NCBI RefSeq assembly: GCF_963678635.1
Contig: NC_087067.1
Location: 53,000,233 to 53,064,232 of the forward strand
Direction of reading: 5' to 3'
DNA length: 64,000 nucleotides
Origin: Symsagittifera roscoffensis
Lineage: Eukaryota; Xenacoelomorpha; Acoela; Convolutidae
The translations under genes and the position numbers were made by a program. Positions 33,201 to 42,500 of the stretch are shown piece by piece (the first letter of the stretch is position 1; every line of letters starts with the position of its first letter). The notes beneath the pieces are model-generated. The model was not told the origin of the DNA, did not search any database, and saw nothing but the letters and a program-made list of their open reading frames with translations.

Positions 33201-34359
33201 GGGCAATCGTCGCGCCTCCAAAGGCCATCACCGTGGTGACCCATGAGGTCCTCAAATTCGACAGCACTCTGACTAAGCTGTCTCCCAATATCAGGTGAGA
33301 TGTCCCGAGTGGTGGTTGCTGCAGGTTCACAGCCGGGCTCCAGGTAGCTCGATTGAAGCAGGCTCTCGGATCTGTCTCCGGAACTCCCGTGAAACTATAC
33401 TTCAATTGATTATTCTTCTGCACGTCTATTACACGAGACACTTTCTTCGCTGGCATCTTCCTTACTTTCCTCTCTGGGATTCTCGAGTTCCCCATGAGTG
33501 GTGTCACGTTACTCATCCCTTGTCTGATTACTGTCTGGGAGAGTTGTACTCTGCCCGTATCGTCAATCGTTCCATAGGGTGCAGTCACCCCGGAACCTGG
33601 TGCATTCTTGTTAGCGACCAATCGTCCAGCGGTCTCTATTAGTTTTCTCACTGTCTGTTCTACGACGGGATCACCCAAGGTGTCACTAGGATCCGGGATT
33701 GTTACTCGGTTCGTCTCTGCTGGAAGCCGTGTCTCCGTTGTTTGACTCATTTCTCGAGGTGTCAAGAGCTCCATCGGGGACTGCCCACGAGGAATATCCC
33801 TTGCAGGTATCATTTTCTCAATGGACGTCGTCAACGCCACCTGCTCCGATCGCTCTTTGTATTCCTGCCTTAAGCGTTCGATCTCTTGACCCTGCTTTTT
33901 GTTGCAGTCTTCAAACAACTTTCTCCACATGTCCCGGTCTTCCTCCATCGCCAGCATGGTCTTCGTCATATCGTCTAACTCCTTCTTCGTACTTCTCAAC
34001 TGATCGTTCATCTCGTCCAGATCTTGTATGGTTTGGTTCGTCTGAACCTTCTGTGTTACTTTCGCCCCTTTTGGTGGCACAGCTGCTCTCAGTGGTGAAC
34101 CAGACGAGGTCGCCTCGCTGTTCATCTCCCGATGCATTCTCGTCAGCCCAGGTTTGGGCTTGGAGGGCATTGGCATCTCACCTGGTTGGTAAGTCCTAGA
34201 ACTTCCCAACCCAGGCTCATTCGCCAAGTCACTCCCTGAGAGAGCCCCGTTTCTCCACCTCATCACTCTCATGTTCGGGCGGTCTAGTACTCCTCTTTCT
34301 CCATATGCTGCCATCAACAGGACTTCCGTGGGGCGGTCCCCACGGTTGTCGTGCCCCAA
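27235..34359 (-). CDS. ORF3 of the giant element: 2374 codons with an SGNH/GDSL hydrolase domain
   Basis: The open frame is shown from TTG 34359; the first in-frame ATG is 34314. Residues about 105-175 are coiled coil. Residues about 353-530 form an SGNH/GDSL hydrolase domain with all four blocks: HLILGDSLVR (Ser361), AFGGATI (Gly381/382), LVGTNDIS (Asn410), TTDGIHFD (Asp504, His507). Known members cleave ester bonds of lipids or sugars. Residues about 810-1040 form a second SGNH-like module with SEF in place of GDS, an intact FAGINDH, and a DDDH near 1023-1026. Residues about 1612-1740 are acidic and disordered-looking. The remainder to 2374 is unlike anything I recognise. A relic at 5830-7090 aligns with residues about 585-935. 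There is no signal peptide or membrane anchor, which argues against an envelope role. Confidence 0.85.
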   Translation of the reverse strand: MGHDNRGDRPTEVLLMAAYGERGVLDRPNMRVMRWRNGALSGSDLANEPGLGSSRTYQPGEMPMPSKPKPGLTRMHREMNSEATSSGSPLRAAVPPKGAKVTQKVQTNQTIQDLDEMNDQLRSTKKELDDMTKTMLAMEEDRDMWRKLFEDCNKKQGQEIERLRQEYKERSEQVALTTSIEKMIPARDIPRGQSPMELLTPREMSQTTETRLPAETNRVTIPDPSDTLGDPVVEQTVRKLIETAGRLVANKNAPGSGVTAPYGTIDDTGRVQLSQTVIRQGMSNVTPLMGNSRIPERKVRKMPAKKVSRVIDVQKNNQLKYSFTGVPETDPRACFNRATWSPAVNLQQPPLGTSHLILGDSLVRVLSNLRTSWVTTVMAFGGATIAQLYRMVELMNPGKIPNVMILVGTNDISRGSDEQEALWEAMMVCLFTTLWQKFSCAVLTVCTVPMNARSLTASGRRHNEGVMRWNNILRNLANRNAGRMILMDIEHELRAMDQARLTTDGIHFDSVEGQAWLNRVFQERLDELEAELFDTGVLKEEGTVSDTVITTFVPPNLETRLGTVPAAINYRQQSSSEPGRRTDVQDRLGEAPMRRTIHPRKRIGPVNQPIEEVAGTSRSDTRSETTSTSREERPSRGSLMWSRSIPSPWHIYKEELMKLDLQRVSFIEDARRMLNGATLSVSRLYSITGVDWLIAASINFSSTTALRFADLEGLPSNNTIGPVNARPLQDVRLNHDERNREERPGRFLTARAPIGQHVKIFRQLTTPPGHVKERVYPKLVNQDGDAQRYGGLTAIKKDETIFAAYDKAEMRKAKIMVVANSEFVYTSKSLFWPDVIMLAAVDLDLLQSVLLAIGVQRQTEMNPITIVFAGINDHLHSRGFLSRLRDPATAENAVWPAIKDILESMGEVVDATKEGSFNKVTLRVVFALSPGYAYLPDGLKFVYAMVALLSEGKYDVIISAPNRMIEMENLRPLKAELPAVWSDISNAMRGFKDHALHMLVLDEVLGLELSNFSRQLKLKPGIDDDHRVITAMSNDLWFRAMEVASEDTRRKNSLETRAHLEAMVLRTKPEANQWLHLNPRVAALGADAFQQGPVMITKIHAYLLKEVNLAENAGEKTAEFVNRMCQITLETFWTQEVKGQEGFERTDSMLEGLGAGWTASFLAKVYPKVSHYLIKEFLQAVVKVSIVELIALFVTFGAENFVKGPVILLTDGIQNLRLDGLLTLIAITHGNLGGLMKLARCPEQMKERVRNLDMKKSTDSWNKIRDLRHTLIQYLLQQNRFGTGEDETIEREEDVRRHVGGMPLLTDLSLAMRIDPLALIRGVTEFVTVIYGPAVTFAFPDVKVEAYRRSVLHLNLISAVDGSTLNWCEQHALRELMSEDLLFAKISEPEMTVINFDDHFCDRMGEVERGHIEVFPKLWNLRPYDKTNGKMTRVPRLTAAYHKVREETKDWGDYKKLPEAIPEFPLIRRMLLGAVSVVQTPRLRAFETNERRVGNFSATMDPYFVGINAAVLQYTRFAYTDQATRRRISNAATPKPEGFDEEWRGLGLAPMRMRGRTELPEASVILTSVRKEMKAAGVLQTRIFLAPFGCEEIKVVHGEEEDKSAGTLLIPRFQEEADNDKQGPSNSNRDKSEGDDGQGGNRQTEEPMQQDQAGGEDDRASTGGTSSLDFNIFSDLENNADTLETTEPADEGISTLEPPSAFEEMKRNLPESSSPGNTRNNDQRILMESPRRRRIEASARVPFLGTLPEEEWEVHHRDHESRTGCKLDRVAFMEEVWTVIQSYGTQSILKTGLNQPLMREVLDKLDECEGRLSELLIDSATDESEANSPIKMTPQDNEGEVVYLSRTRRGTMRSKMVIDKINAMKMKLGSRVMPRRIGKTKVDSEISMKAGNSAKRKRVEEVMDLGQGDYQLSGTDRILTDIAMVPPILMAGIKSTGYKSKRSDRTLTGATLEMEILSQCGESKMRDFKPSPMNHGKGSVAGQLTPVEYNRLTVSETVSIDEPTGGYMEMLEYRNSARGYVVALEDEKAMEGYLEMMLQGTTLKQKAYGTLASSDVEAETIEQLVSLPWKAVVLRYFEEEMRTTPRIHALVAVPYVRTELQLRLAWCMMGLTREEYDSEEGKRSKEEKVFLMTNLRDLIVQEGAAVACAKRRDALCFIRFLIEQISVPALSTCVRMLKEGDERTKAMFLLAMLDMQQSKPMRVNMKEPEELEPMKKIDEIRRFSNKELRLTKESMGALPKSSEYCGPIKKKSYSYVSGIIGIAYNPFLSEDIRDCFFDYEQAVLLRFWTSRIVTTKSVNNPQAKLGLVLEEEVTAPSVPKSDKRVEFGLGFSDELLRTSLMAVWELMKPSWCPSPNADSKLRATQDIQRELNAD

Positions 34360-34367
34360 GATGTTAA

Positions 34368-34505
34368 TCAGGTCAGCAACATGACCACCTCTGGGTCCTC
34401 CAGAGCGAAGTCTCGTTCGATCAGCCGACGATAGATCGCATCTACCATCGGTCCTACATATGCCTCTGCCAGGTCCATCAATTCATCCAGGTTGAAATTG
34501 TCCAT
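34368..34505 (-). CDS. Short leader frame overlapping the ORF3 start
   Basis: ATG 34505 to TGA 34368, 45 residues, with an acidic amphipathic start (MDNFNLDELMDLAEAYVGP). It overlaps the upstream open part of the ORF3 frame by about 100 nt in a different phase. Since ORF3 has no ATG until 34314, this could be the true N-terminus of ORF3, separated from it by a frame break or joined by frameshifting or splicing. The alternative is an independent leader peptide. Confidence 0.4.
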   Translation of the reverse strand: MDNFNLDELMDLAEAYVGPMVDAIYRRLIERDFALEDPEVVMLLT

Positions 34506-34907
34506 ACTGTTCTTTCCAAGTTTGATTTGATTTCGATTTCGATTTCAAGTTTTGACTCAAGTGAGCAATTAAATGATCAATCAGGATCTAGAAAAGAAAT
34601 CACGAATGTCACACCTGTCAATTTCACCTTAACATACATCGTTAAAATTTGCTTAAAGACAGTTCAGATAAAAAGATATTTATCCTAAAATTTATTAAAA
34701 TCAATTGGTTTCTAAAATTTTGGAATTCGACCTAAGATTGGACAGTCCAAACTTTGGATCTATTCCCAAGATCGTCATTTAGTTGTTCATGGTCACTAAC
34801 CCCTACTTACCCATGATCTTAATAACCTAACACATAACATAACATAACGCACCTCTCACATATTACACACAACTTAGTCTTTGGCCTAACACCCTCTCGC
34901 ACATCAC

Positions 34908-36554
34908 TCAGCCTATACTTAAGTAATATTTCTTATGTAGATATACTTGTATGTTCGTATCAGAGAATATCACGTGTACAAGCGCGTACAATTCCCGAGG
35001 ATGCAGTCTTCCTCTATTTGGATCGTACACTGGAAGCGAAAGCTCCTTCACGTCCATTTCCACAAGGAAGTCCCTCAGCCTCGTCAAAGACAAGACTAGA
35101 TTTTCTGGGTCCACGTGTTGCTTCTCTGTCGCCCTCGTTACCAGGAAGCATAAGTACTTTCCCGGTATTTGCGACACCGCCGGGGGTAAGGCTGCTACGC
35201 CCCCTATCCCTGGTCTTTGCTTCCAAAGGAATTCCACGTTTTTATATTCCCTCTCAAAATCTGCCGCTAGCGCCGTCCTAAAACTCATGTCTGCGGTGAT
35301 AGCTACCGCACATGTTCTGTTTGTGAGTATGAAATCACTGTCTGTTAGTATTATGTTACTAGAATATTCATTTGGTAAATTAAAATATGACTCGACTACC
35401 CTGCCTATGTCAGGTTTCTTAGGTTCTTCACCTGTTTCTGCTTCTAAGTTTCCTGTTTCTCTTGCTATTCTCAATTTTTTTATTATCAAGTTTTCAGCGT
35501 GGGTAAGTCCTACCCCCACTCCCCGGACAAAAATATCCATCGGCGTCCCCGTCGATCGCATACCAGGTATTAAGTCAAGATTAGAAGCTGGAATGAGAAG
35601 TTGTCCTTCCTGGGCAGCCCAGGAAGGATCATCTCGTTCGGTCTTAATGTATTTCGCGCTTTCGCGATCTACGTTTTGAATCGTAACGCTGGTCTTTTCA
35701 GGGTCTGATGTCATTTCGTTCAGCCACTCTAAGACACGCAGGTTCGTCAGGTCTTGTTCATTTGACTGCTGTTGCTCATCGTCGAACTCCACCTCGGGTT
35801 TCGACCAGTCGTCAACCCACTCATCGTTGTGATCATCGACTATGTCAATGTCTTGTGACACGGTTATTTCCTCTAAACCCACTACTTCCTCCACTATTTT
35901 CTTTAGATCTATCCTATCCACTACAAAGTCGTCACCGTAAGGATTGTATTTCTTTCTTGGTCTCATCCCGTCTTTCTGACGAGTCTGCATCGTGAACGGA
36001 ATATCTGGTTCCATGTTCTTGGGAATCTCTGTCTGTTCGGAATCCTGCCAATCTTCCTCTGCGTAGGGCAAGGTTTCATCGTCTGCTTCGATCTGTTCGT
36101 TGGGATCCAGGTCCAATGGTGTATCCGTACCTTCCTCTACGACTTCGTTTCCATCGTTCTTCTCCCTGGTGCCTTTTTCATTGACCTCACAAGCAGGATC
36201 CATCATTAGATAATCCCCTTCTTCCATGTCTGCAGGTATACACCAGTCTTCTGTCGATGGATTGTGTGGCTTGATGTTCTCGTAGTGGGCGGCTCGGTCA
36301 GTACTCAGTCTATAAAAGCGTCCCTCTTGGTGCACCTCTGTAATCATGAAGGGTCCCCTCCACTTCTTCAGAAGCTTTTTTGTCCCTTTCGGTGGTATAA
36401 CGTTCTGAAATACCCATACGTAGTCTCCCACCGAGTAAGCCTTTGCACCAGCTGCTTTCTTGTCGAATCTTTTCCTCTGCCTTGCCTGTGCCTGCTGAGT
36501 GTTTCGTCTACACAAGTCGTTCAACTCCTGTTGGCGTCTGATCACATCCCTCAC
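34908..36554 (-). CDS. C-terminal part of Pol: integrase tail and TARG1-like macrodomain
   Basis: 548 codons, with no ATG at the start; it overlaps the end of the main Pol frame by 4 nt in the -1 phase. Residues about 1-100 are the integrase C-terminal domain (KRFDKKAAG, YSVGDYVWVF, KKWRGPFMITEV). Residues about 120-300 are acidic linker. Residues about 400-543 match the TARG1/OARD1 (Poa1p-like) macrodomain pattern: TCAVAITADMSFRTALAADF, IGGVAAL, GKYLCFLVTRATE, LTRLRDFLVEMDVKELSLPV, SDTNIQVYLH. Known relatives bind ADP-ribose or remove it from proteins. The usual GCG(L)D loop after the MP position is replaced by a YDPNRGRLH stretch, and the lysine of the ITKK motif by an arginine, so catalysis may be lost. 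Ends at a stop near 34908. Confidence 0.75.
   Translation of the reverse strand: MRDVIRRQQELNDLCRRNTQQAQARQRKRFDKKAAGAKAYSVGDYVWVFQNVIPPKGTKKLLKKWRGPFMITEVHQEGRFYRLSTDRAAHYENIKPHNPSTEDWCIPADMEEGDYLMMDPACEVNEKGTREKNDGNEVVEEGTDTPLDLDPNEQIEADDETLPYAEEDWQDSEQTEIPKNMEPDIPFTMQTRQKDGMRPRKKYNPYGDDFVVDRIDLKKIVEEVVGLEEITVSQDIDIVDDHNDEWVDDWSKPEVEFDDEQQQSNEQDLTNLRVLEWLNEMTSDPEKTSVTIQNVDRESAKYIKTERDDPSWAAQEGQLLIPASNLDLIPGMRSTGTPMDIFVRGVGVGLTHAENLIIKKLRIARETGNLEAETGEEPKKPDIGRVVESYFNLPNEYSSNIILTDSDFILTNRTCAVAITADMSFRTALAADFEREYKNVEFLWKQRPGIGGVAALPPAVSQIPGKYLCFLVTRATEKQHVDPENLVLSLTRLRDFLVEMDVKELSLPVYDPNRGRLHPRELYALVHVIFSDTNIQVYLHKKYYLSIG
35518..35531 (-). promoter_or_regulatory. Internal polypurine-tract-like motif
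   Basis: In the element's sense TTTGTCCGGGGAGT, the same core as the tract next to the 3' LTR, embedded here in the coding sequence of the Pol C-terminal part. A possible extra plus-strand priming site; the role is inference. Confidence 0.35.
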
Positions 36555-39500
36555 GTAGACCTGTGGGATGTTTTCTTTCCCTCATACTCTGGGTAGAAGA
36601 ATGTCAAGGGTAAAGACTTCTCGTGTCCCGTCAGCATCATGTGTGGACTGACTCCAGTGGTGGAGTGTTGCGTGCTATTATAAGCTCCCATCACCTGTGG
36701 AAGGTATCTGTCCCAATCGGTCATGTACCTGGAACAATATACCCTCAGCATCGACACTAACGTCCTATTCTGTCTTTCCACTAAGCCATTCGTCTGAGGG
36801 TGGTATGTCGTGGAGTGAGCCTGAGCGACTTGTGACCGTCTCATAAGCTCTTTCGTAAGCTCGCCTACGAAAGCCGTTCCATTGTCCGATTGAAACGTCA
36901 TTGGACATCCGTGTCTTGCTATCCACGTATTGATCAGGTGGTCGCATGTCTCTTCCGCCGAGGCAGTTATGCAGGGCACGGCCTCTGCATACTTCGTGAA
37001 GTGATCTATCATGACCAAGACTTGGTTATAACCGCTGTCTGTCATGCATATCTTCTGGTGATCTATCTGCACGACCTCGTTGAATTCAGACGACTCAATC
37101 GATTGTAGAGGAAATCGTAATTTCCTTGGATCCTTGACCTGTTGGCATGACAGGCACGCTGTTACCCATTTCTCACATGCTTTTTTCATTCCAGGCCACT
37201 CAAAGCGCTTCAGGATCCTCTGATACACTTTGTCGATTCCTTGATGGCCCATCTGATCATGCGACCTGAATAGTAGTTCTGTCTGAAAGAGTTGTGGCAA
37301 CACTATCGCGTTATAATTGTATAAGACCTTGTCTTCTTCTCTTCTCTTGCAAGCCACGATCCCGTCCTTGTTCAGATACAATCTCCCCTCCTTCTGCATG
37401 AAGTATTGTCTCAGGATCCTATAGCTGTCTTCTTCTAGGTCACCTTTGTCTGGTGCACCGTTTTCTATCCACCTTTTTAGGTTACTTGTCATGCGGTCAT
37501 TTCTTTGCGCCCTTAGTAGGTCCGAGAGTCTGTACCTCGCCTTCAAATATGTCTTCATGACCCTCATTTGACAATTCATCTCATTGGGCTGATGTGTGTC
37601 TTCTTCCATCTTAACGCACCAAATCTTCGCCAACGGTTGTGTTTCTTGTTCAAATGGCTGAAGGTCAGTCCTGACTACCTCTTTCTGCGGCAACAGGCTT
37701 ATCGAACGTTTCGATACCGCTATCGTTTCTAAGTCATCCGCTGCGTTGTCAAAGACTCTTTCGCTTGGTATTAGGTAGCGATCACTGTCAGGATCCTGGT
37801 ACACCTCTCTGTCCAGGTCTCTCGCCCGAGTTTCCACTAGTAGCGTGTGTATCGCCAGTTCTGACAGTTCTGATCCCGAGGTCGAATCCCTGTCTGAATA
37901 GGTGTTCATTCTTGAGCTTTCTGACTTATCATCCGTCGAAGGTGTTGTGCTGGAGACTGCACGCTCCTCCAGATCATGTCCGTACTTCCTTCGCATCCAT
38001 CTGAACTCCCCGGACAAAACTTTGTTCTCTAGGTCCTGTTTCTCATCAGGAATTTTCTCGTCTATCTCGGACTCCCCGGACAAATTTCCTTGTCCCGGGT
38101 GTTGATCTTGTGATCGCTGGTTTTTCTCCTCATCCTTCTCCCCGGACAAATAGTCTTGCAGCAGATTTTGTTCTACCTCTTCACCCTCTTTTTCCCGGTC
38201 TACAAAAGTGACAGTTTTCTTTTGCTTGCCGCTCTCCTGTCCTTTCTGTCCGTAAGAAGTACTGGTTAAAATCTCCTGGGGTATTGAGGATACTAGTTGC
38301 TGAACTATTGTCCTACAATCCCTCTTGTTCTCTTCGTGCTGTTGTCTGGACGGCATGATCTTCACTTTCTCACTGACTGTTAGCGATGCCACTGCTGCTG
38401 TCCACTCGGGGTCATCTCTGGTCACTTCTCTTTCTAACAATCCACCCAGTATCCGCATCACTTGTGGTGTGACTTGCACCGTTTTATCCAATAATGAGAG
38501 GCTGTTTATATTCATGCGAGAGAGTTCTTGCTGGACCAGGTTCGAGCGCAGCAACAAATCCAAGGGGACCGGGTCCTCCCTTGACAGGATCTTTATCTCG
38601 GCTGCTTTCTCTACAGGTAACTCAGGATGCCCCGGAATTGGATGTCCAGACTTATCCAACCATCTCGTTAAGGGAAGCGCTTCATAAGTTTCTTTGTCCA
38701 GAAACGAGAATCCCTCCTTTACTTCCGCCTGATTGGCCTGCTTCTGCTCCAATCTTTCATAGAACTCAGTTTTCTTGCTGAGACTGTCAGCATTCTGATG
38801 TTTATCACGCATCCTGTGTTCGATTATCATATGGTAGCCATCCAGTCTTACTATCCATCTACCAATATAACTCTGATCCATCGAGTAGGTTTTCAACCAG
38901 GATAACGCTCTGTTGTCCACGCGTAACTTGAAGGGAGCGCTCCCCAAGTATGCACGGTAATTCTCCACGAAGGTAACTACTGCAAACATTTCTGCTTTTG
39001 GTGCGCCATATTTCATCTCTGTGTCACTCAAGACTTTGCTGCCGTATGCAATGGGACGGAGAACTGTTCTTCCGTTCCATTCTTGCTCTTGATGCAATAT
39101 TCCTGAGATGGCCACCACCGATGCGTCTGTGTCAAGAACATACATGCCCTTTTCTGTAGGCATGCCCAGCACTGGCGCTTCGCACAGTTCCCGCTTTATG
39201 TTCTCGAAAGCAACTTGTGCCTCATCGTTCCATTCGAACTTTTTCCCTTTGTTGCGCATCAGCTTCTGCATAGGGTACACCTTGTCCGCGTATCCTTTTA
39301 TGAATTCTCGGTAGTAATTGGCAAACCCTAGGAAGCTCATGAGCTGTGTGTCCGTTCTAGGAGCTTTCCATGTCAGCACAGCCTCTACTGCTTCTGGATC
39401 TGGCCTCACACCATGCCGGTCCACCATTCTTCCCAGGTACTTGATCGAATCCCTAAGGATTTCACATTTCGATGGTTTGCATTTCAAGCCTGCTCTTTTC

Positions 39501-42500
39501 ATACATCCGAAGACCTCATCGAGTCGATCAATGTGATCCTCCAGGGTTGGTGTCGCTATGACTACGTCATCCACGTAGCACATCAAGAGATTCCCGTACT
39601 TTTTGGTCACTCCTGTCAAAGCCTGAGCCATCAGCCTTTGAAAAGTTGCTGTTGCATTGCACAAGCCGAAGGGCATCCTCTTCCACTGGTACAACCCCAA
39701 TTCGCACGCGAATCCGGTTTTCTCCCTGTCCTTCTTTCGCAGAGGAACCTGCCAGAAGGCAGAACCCAAGTCCAGTGTGGTGGAGAACTTTGCATCACCA
39801 AGTTTGGATAGGCTCTCGTCTATTCGCGGTATCGGGTACGCATCTTTAATCGTTACCGCGTTCAAGTAACGAAAGTCGCAACAAAATCTAAGCTGCCCCC
39901 CTTTCTTTTTCGCCATTACTACTCCGCAAGCCCATGGTGATTTCGAGGGTTCTATCATGTCGTATTCAAGCAACATTTCTATTTCCGCTCGGCACGCTTC
40001 CGATTTATGTGGCGTCATTCGCCTTGCGCCTTCCCTATGGGGAATGGCGCCCTCTTCTAGTTCGATTTCGTGTTCGACGAAATTACAGCAACCGATGTCC
40101 GCCTTATGTTTTGAAAATACTTTGGCGTTCCGATCTAGGAGGTCCCGCAATTTTTCAAAATCTCCCTCACCTATTTTTCCTTTTAAATGTTCTATTTCTG
40201 GCAAAACCGGTTTGTGAGAATCTAGTTCACATGACGAGGGGCGTTCCGGAAAATTCGAGCAGCTTGATAAGCCGTCGTCCGTTTCGGATTTCATTGAAAA
40301 CAATTTACGAATAGATTTTAATTCATCAATCCTCTTTAAAATTTTATCTTTATTTGCATGACAAGGACAGTCTTTCACACTATATTTCTTCAAGTTTTGT
40401 GTCTCTTCATAGTCGGTCCTCATCGGCAATGCGTAACCAAGCTTCTTTCCACGCTGGATTGAAACCGTGGTGTCCAGTGTGTTCAACAACACACTGACAC
40501 ACAGTCCGTTTCGCGTTACCGAGAAGCTCCGGCCTAAAATCACCGAACTCTGACTATTTGGATTCGGTACTAAGCAAACCTGTTTACTATCACTTAACGA
40601 ATTTAAATTTCTCATTCTAAAAATCGCTACTACAGCTTGTCCTGGTTGTAACTTTACTTTTCTATCCAAAAAAACTGGTACCTTATTTTCATCTGTTATT
40701 ATCCTATTAATGGGTCTCTTAACATACTTTCGGTCCGGGTTTCTAATCCGTATTAGACCGTTGTTCAAGTCAATCATCACGTCAAAATTCCTGACAAAAT
40801 CTCTGCCCAAGATGAATTGGTCGGCGTCGTCCAGATTCTCTACCACCAGGAAGCTCATCCAAAGGTTCCGTCCTCCCATGTGAAGGACCGTCACCGGTGT
40901 TCTTCCGGCTACGTAGATAGCTCCTCGATTTGCAGCGGCTAGTCGGAGATTCGTAGGAATCAAATCTTCCCGCGTGAAGCCCATTCTCTCCCAGGTTTTT
41001 ATCGGCATCACACTCACCACCGCGCCTGTGTCCAGAAGCCCTGTGACTCCGATTTTTGTTCCGTTGGTGTCAAGCAGGTGTGCTGTCACATCTGCTTCAT
41101 ATCCAATATGTACCGCGTCTTGTTCCATCATGGCGTCATGGCCTATCCTGCGGACTTTGAGTTCCTCTTCACCCAAATAGATCTGCCCCATTTGGTCATC
41201 ATCTGTTGTTATGTAAGTCCTGGTGTAGATGCTGATTCCATCCACGTTCAGCATTATTTGATACGGCCCATAGACCTCCAAGTAGCGTCCATGAAGTTTC
41301 TTCATGCGAGGGCCACCCGTCGTTAGTAGTGCTCGCACAGCTCTCGACTCAGTGCGTGGCTCCACCTGCCTCAGATAATCTGCATATGTGTCCAAATGCA
41401 TTAAAGTGAACTCTGATGGTTCACTCAAATTTCTTATTACCTGGTGTCCAGCCACTGAGATTATCGACTGTATCTTCTTTCCCTGCGGCGCCATGCCGAA
41501 CCTCTTACCGGAGATCACTTTAAGTTTCATATCTAAACTGCTTGGTGTTTTCGTCTCTTCGAACTCCGTTGCCTCGAAGGTATTCAGTTGCTCCTGAAGC
41601 TTTTCATTTTCCAGTTCAAGTTTCACTTTTTGTTCGATCTCTTTCGTCACCAATTCCTGCTGTACTCTATTTAAAGCATCCTTTGCGGCTGCCTTATAAT
41701 CGATCTTGAAGTCATCGGCCGCAGTTGCTGGTTCCGGTTCACGTGCTTCTTCTGTTACTGCTTGCATTTTCTTTGCCGCCAGCTCTTGAGGTTTGTCCTT
41801 CCTGCGTGCCTCTGCTTCGCCCAAAAGTCGAGCCTTGCTTGCTTTCACTCCTGACAAAGCTTCTTCATGCCTTGGATGCTTGATGTCTGCCACTGCATCC
41901 CAGAATTGCGGACAATCTGATTTAAAATGACCTTCCAAGTTACAAAAGAAACACCTCGGGCCAAATTTCGCAATTACTCCTCTCATGAAATCCTCATGAT
42001 CCAACTCTGACGCATCTTCGTCCTCGAGGCTAAAGCCTATTGCTTTCATGCCTTGTTTGTAAGCTGGGCATGCTGACACATGATGGTCTGTTGAACTGCA
42101 ATTAGCACAAGAACTTCTCTTGTCCATATCATCCCTCGGTTTGTACCAATTGTTCCCTTGGATAGCTGGTCCGTTGTTAAAATTGCCATAATTGTTCTTG
42201 TAATATCCAGATCTCGAAGGAGGTTTCAACAAAAGATACTCTTTTGATTTGAGCCTCAACTCCTCCGGTGTTGGCGCATTAGTTGATAGTGGTGTGTAAT
42301 GCGTTGCTAGCATCGTACGAAGTTCATCATTTTTCACACCATCGATGAATTTTGAGGCTACGGCCAGGTTCATCCTTCGGTTTGACTCATCCGGTTGGCT
42401 GCGTCTTCTCAGCATTTCCAAATCATCGAGAAACTTGTCTATTGTTTCATCTTCTCGTTGCCTCCGTTTCTCGAAGCGCATCATCGCCTGGTGCCCCTGC

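Noticed and set aside
27614-34199. Numerous open frames on the plus strand between 27.6 and 34.2 kb
   Set aside because: They mirror the long minus-strand ORF3 and lack domains; they are antisense shadows.
27235-34359. ORF3 as a retroviral envelope
   Set aside because: No signal peptide, membrane anchor or cleavage-site pattern; the recognised part is a hydrolase.
34951-35679. A 242-codon plus-strand frame
   Set aside because: It lies opposite the macrodomain part of Pol, which has clear family motifs; the plus frame has none.
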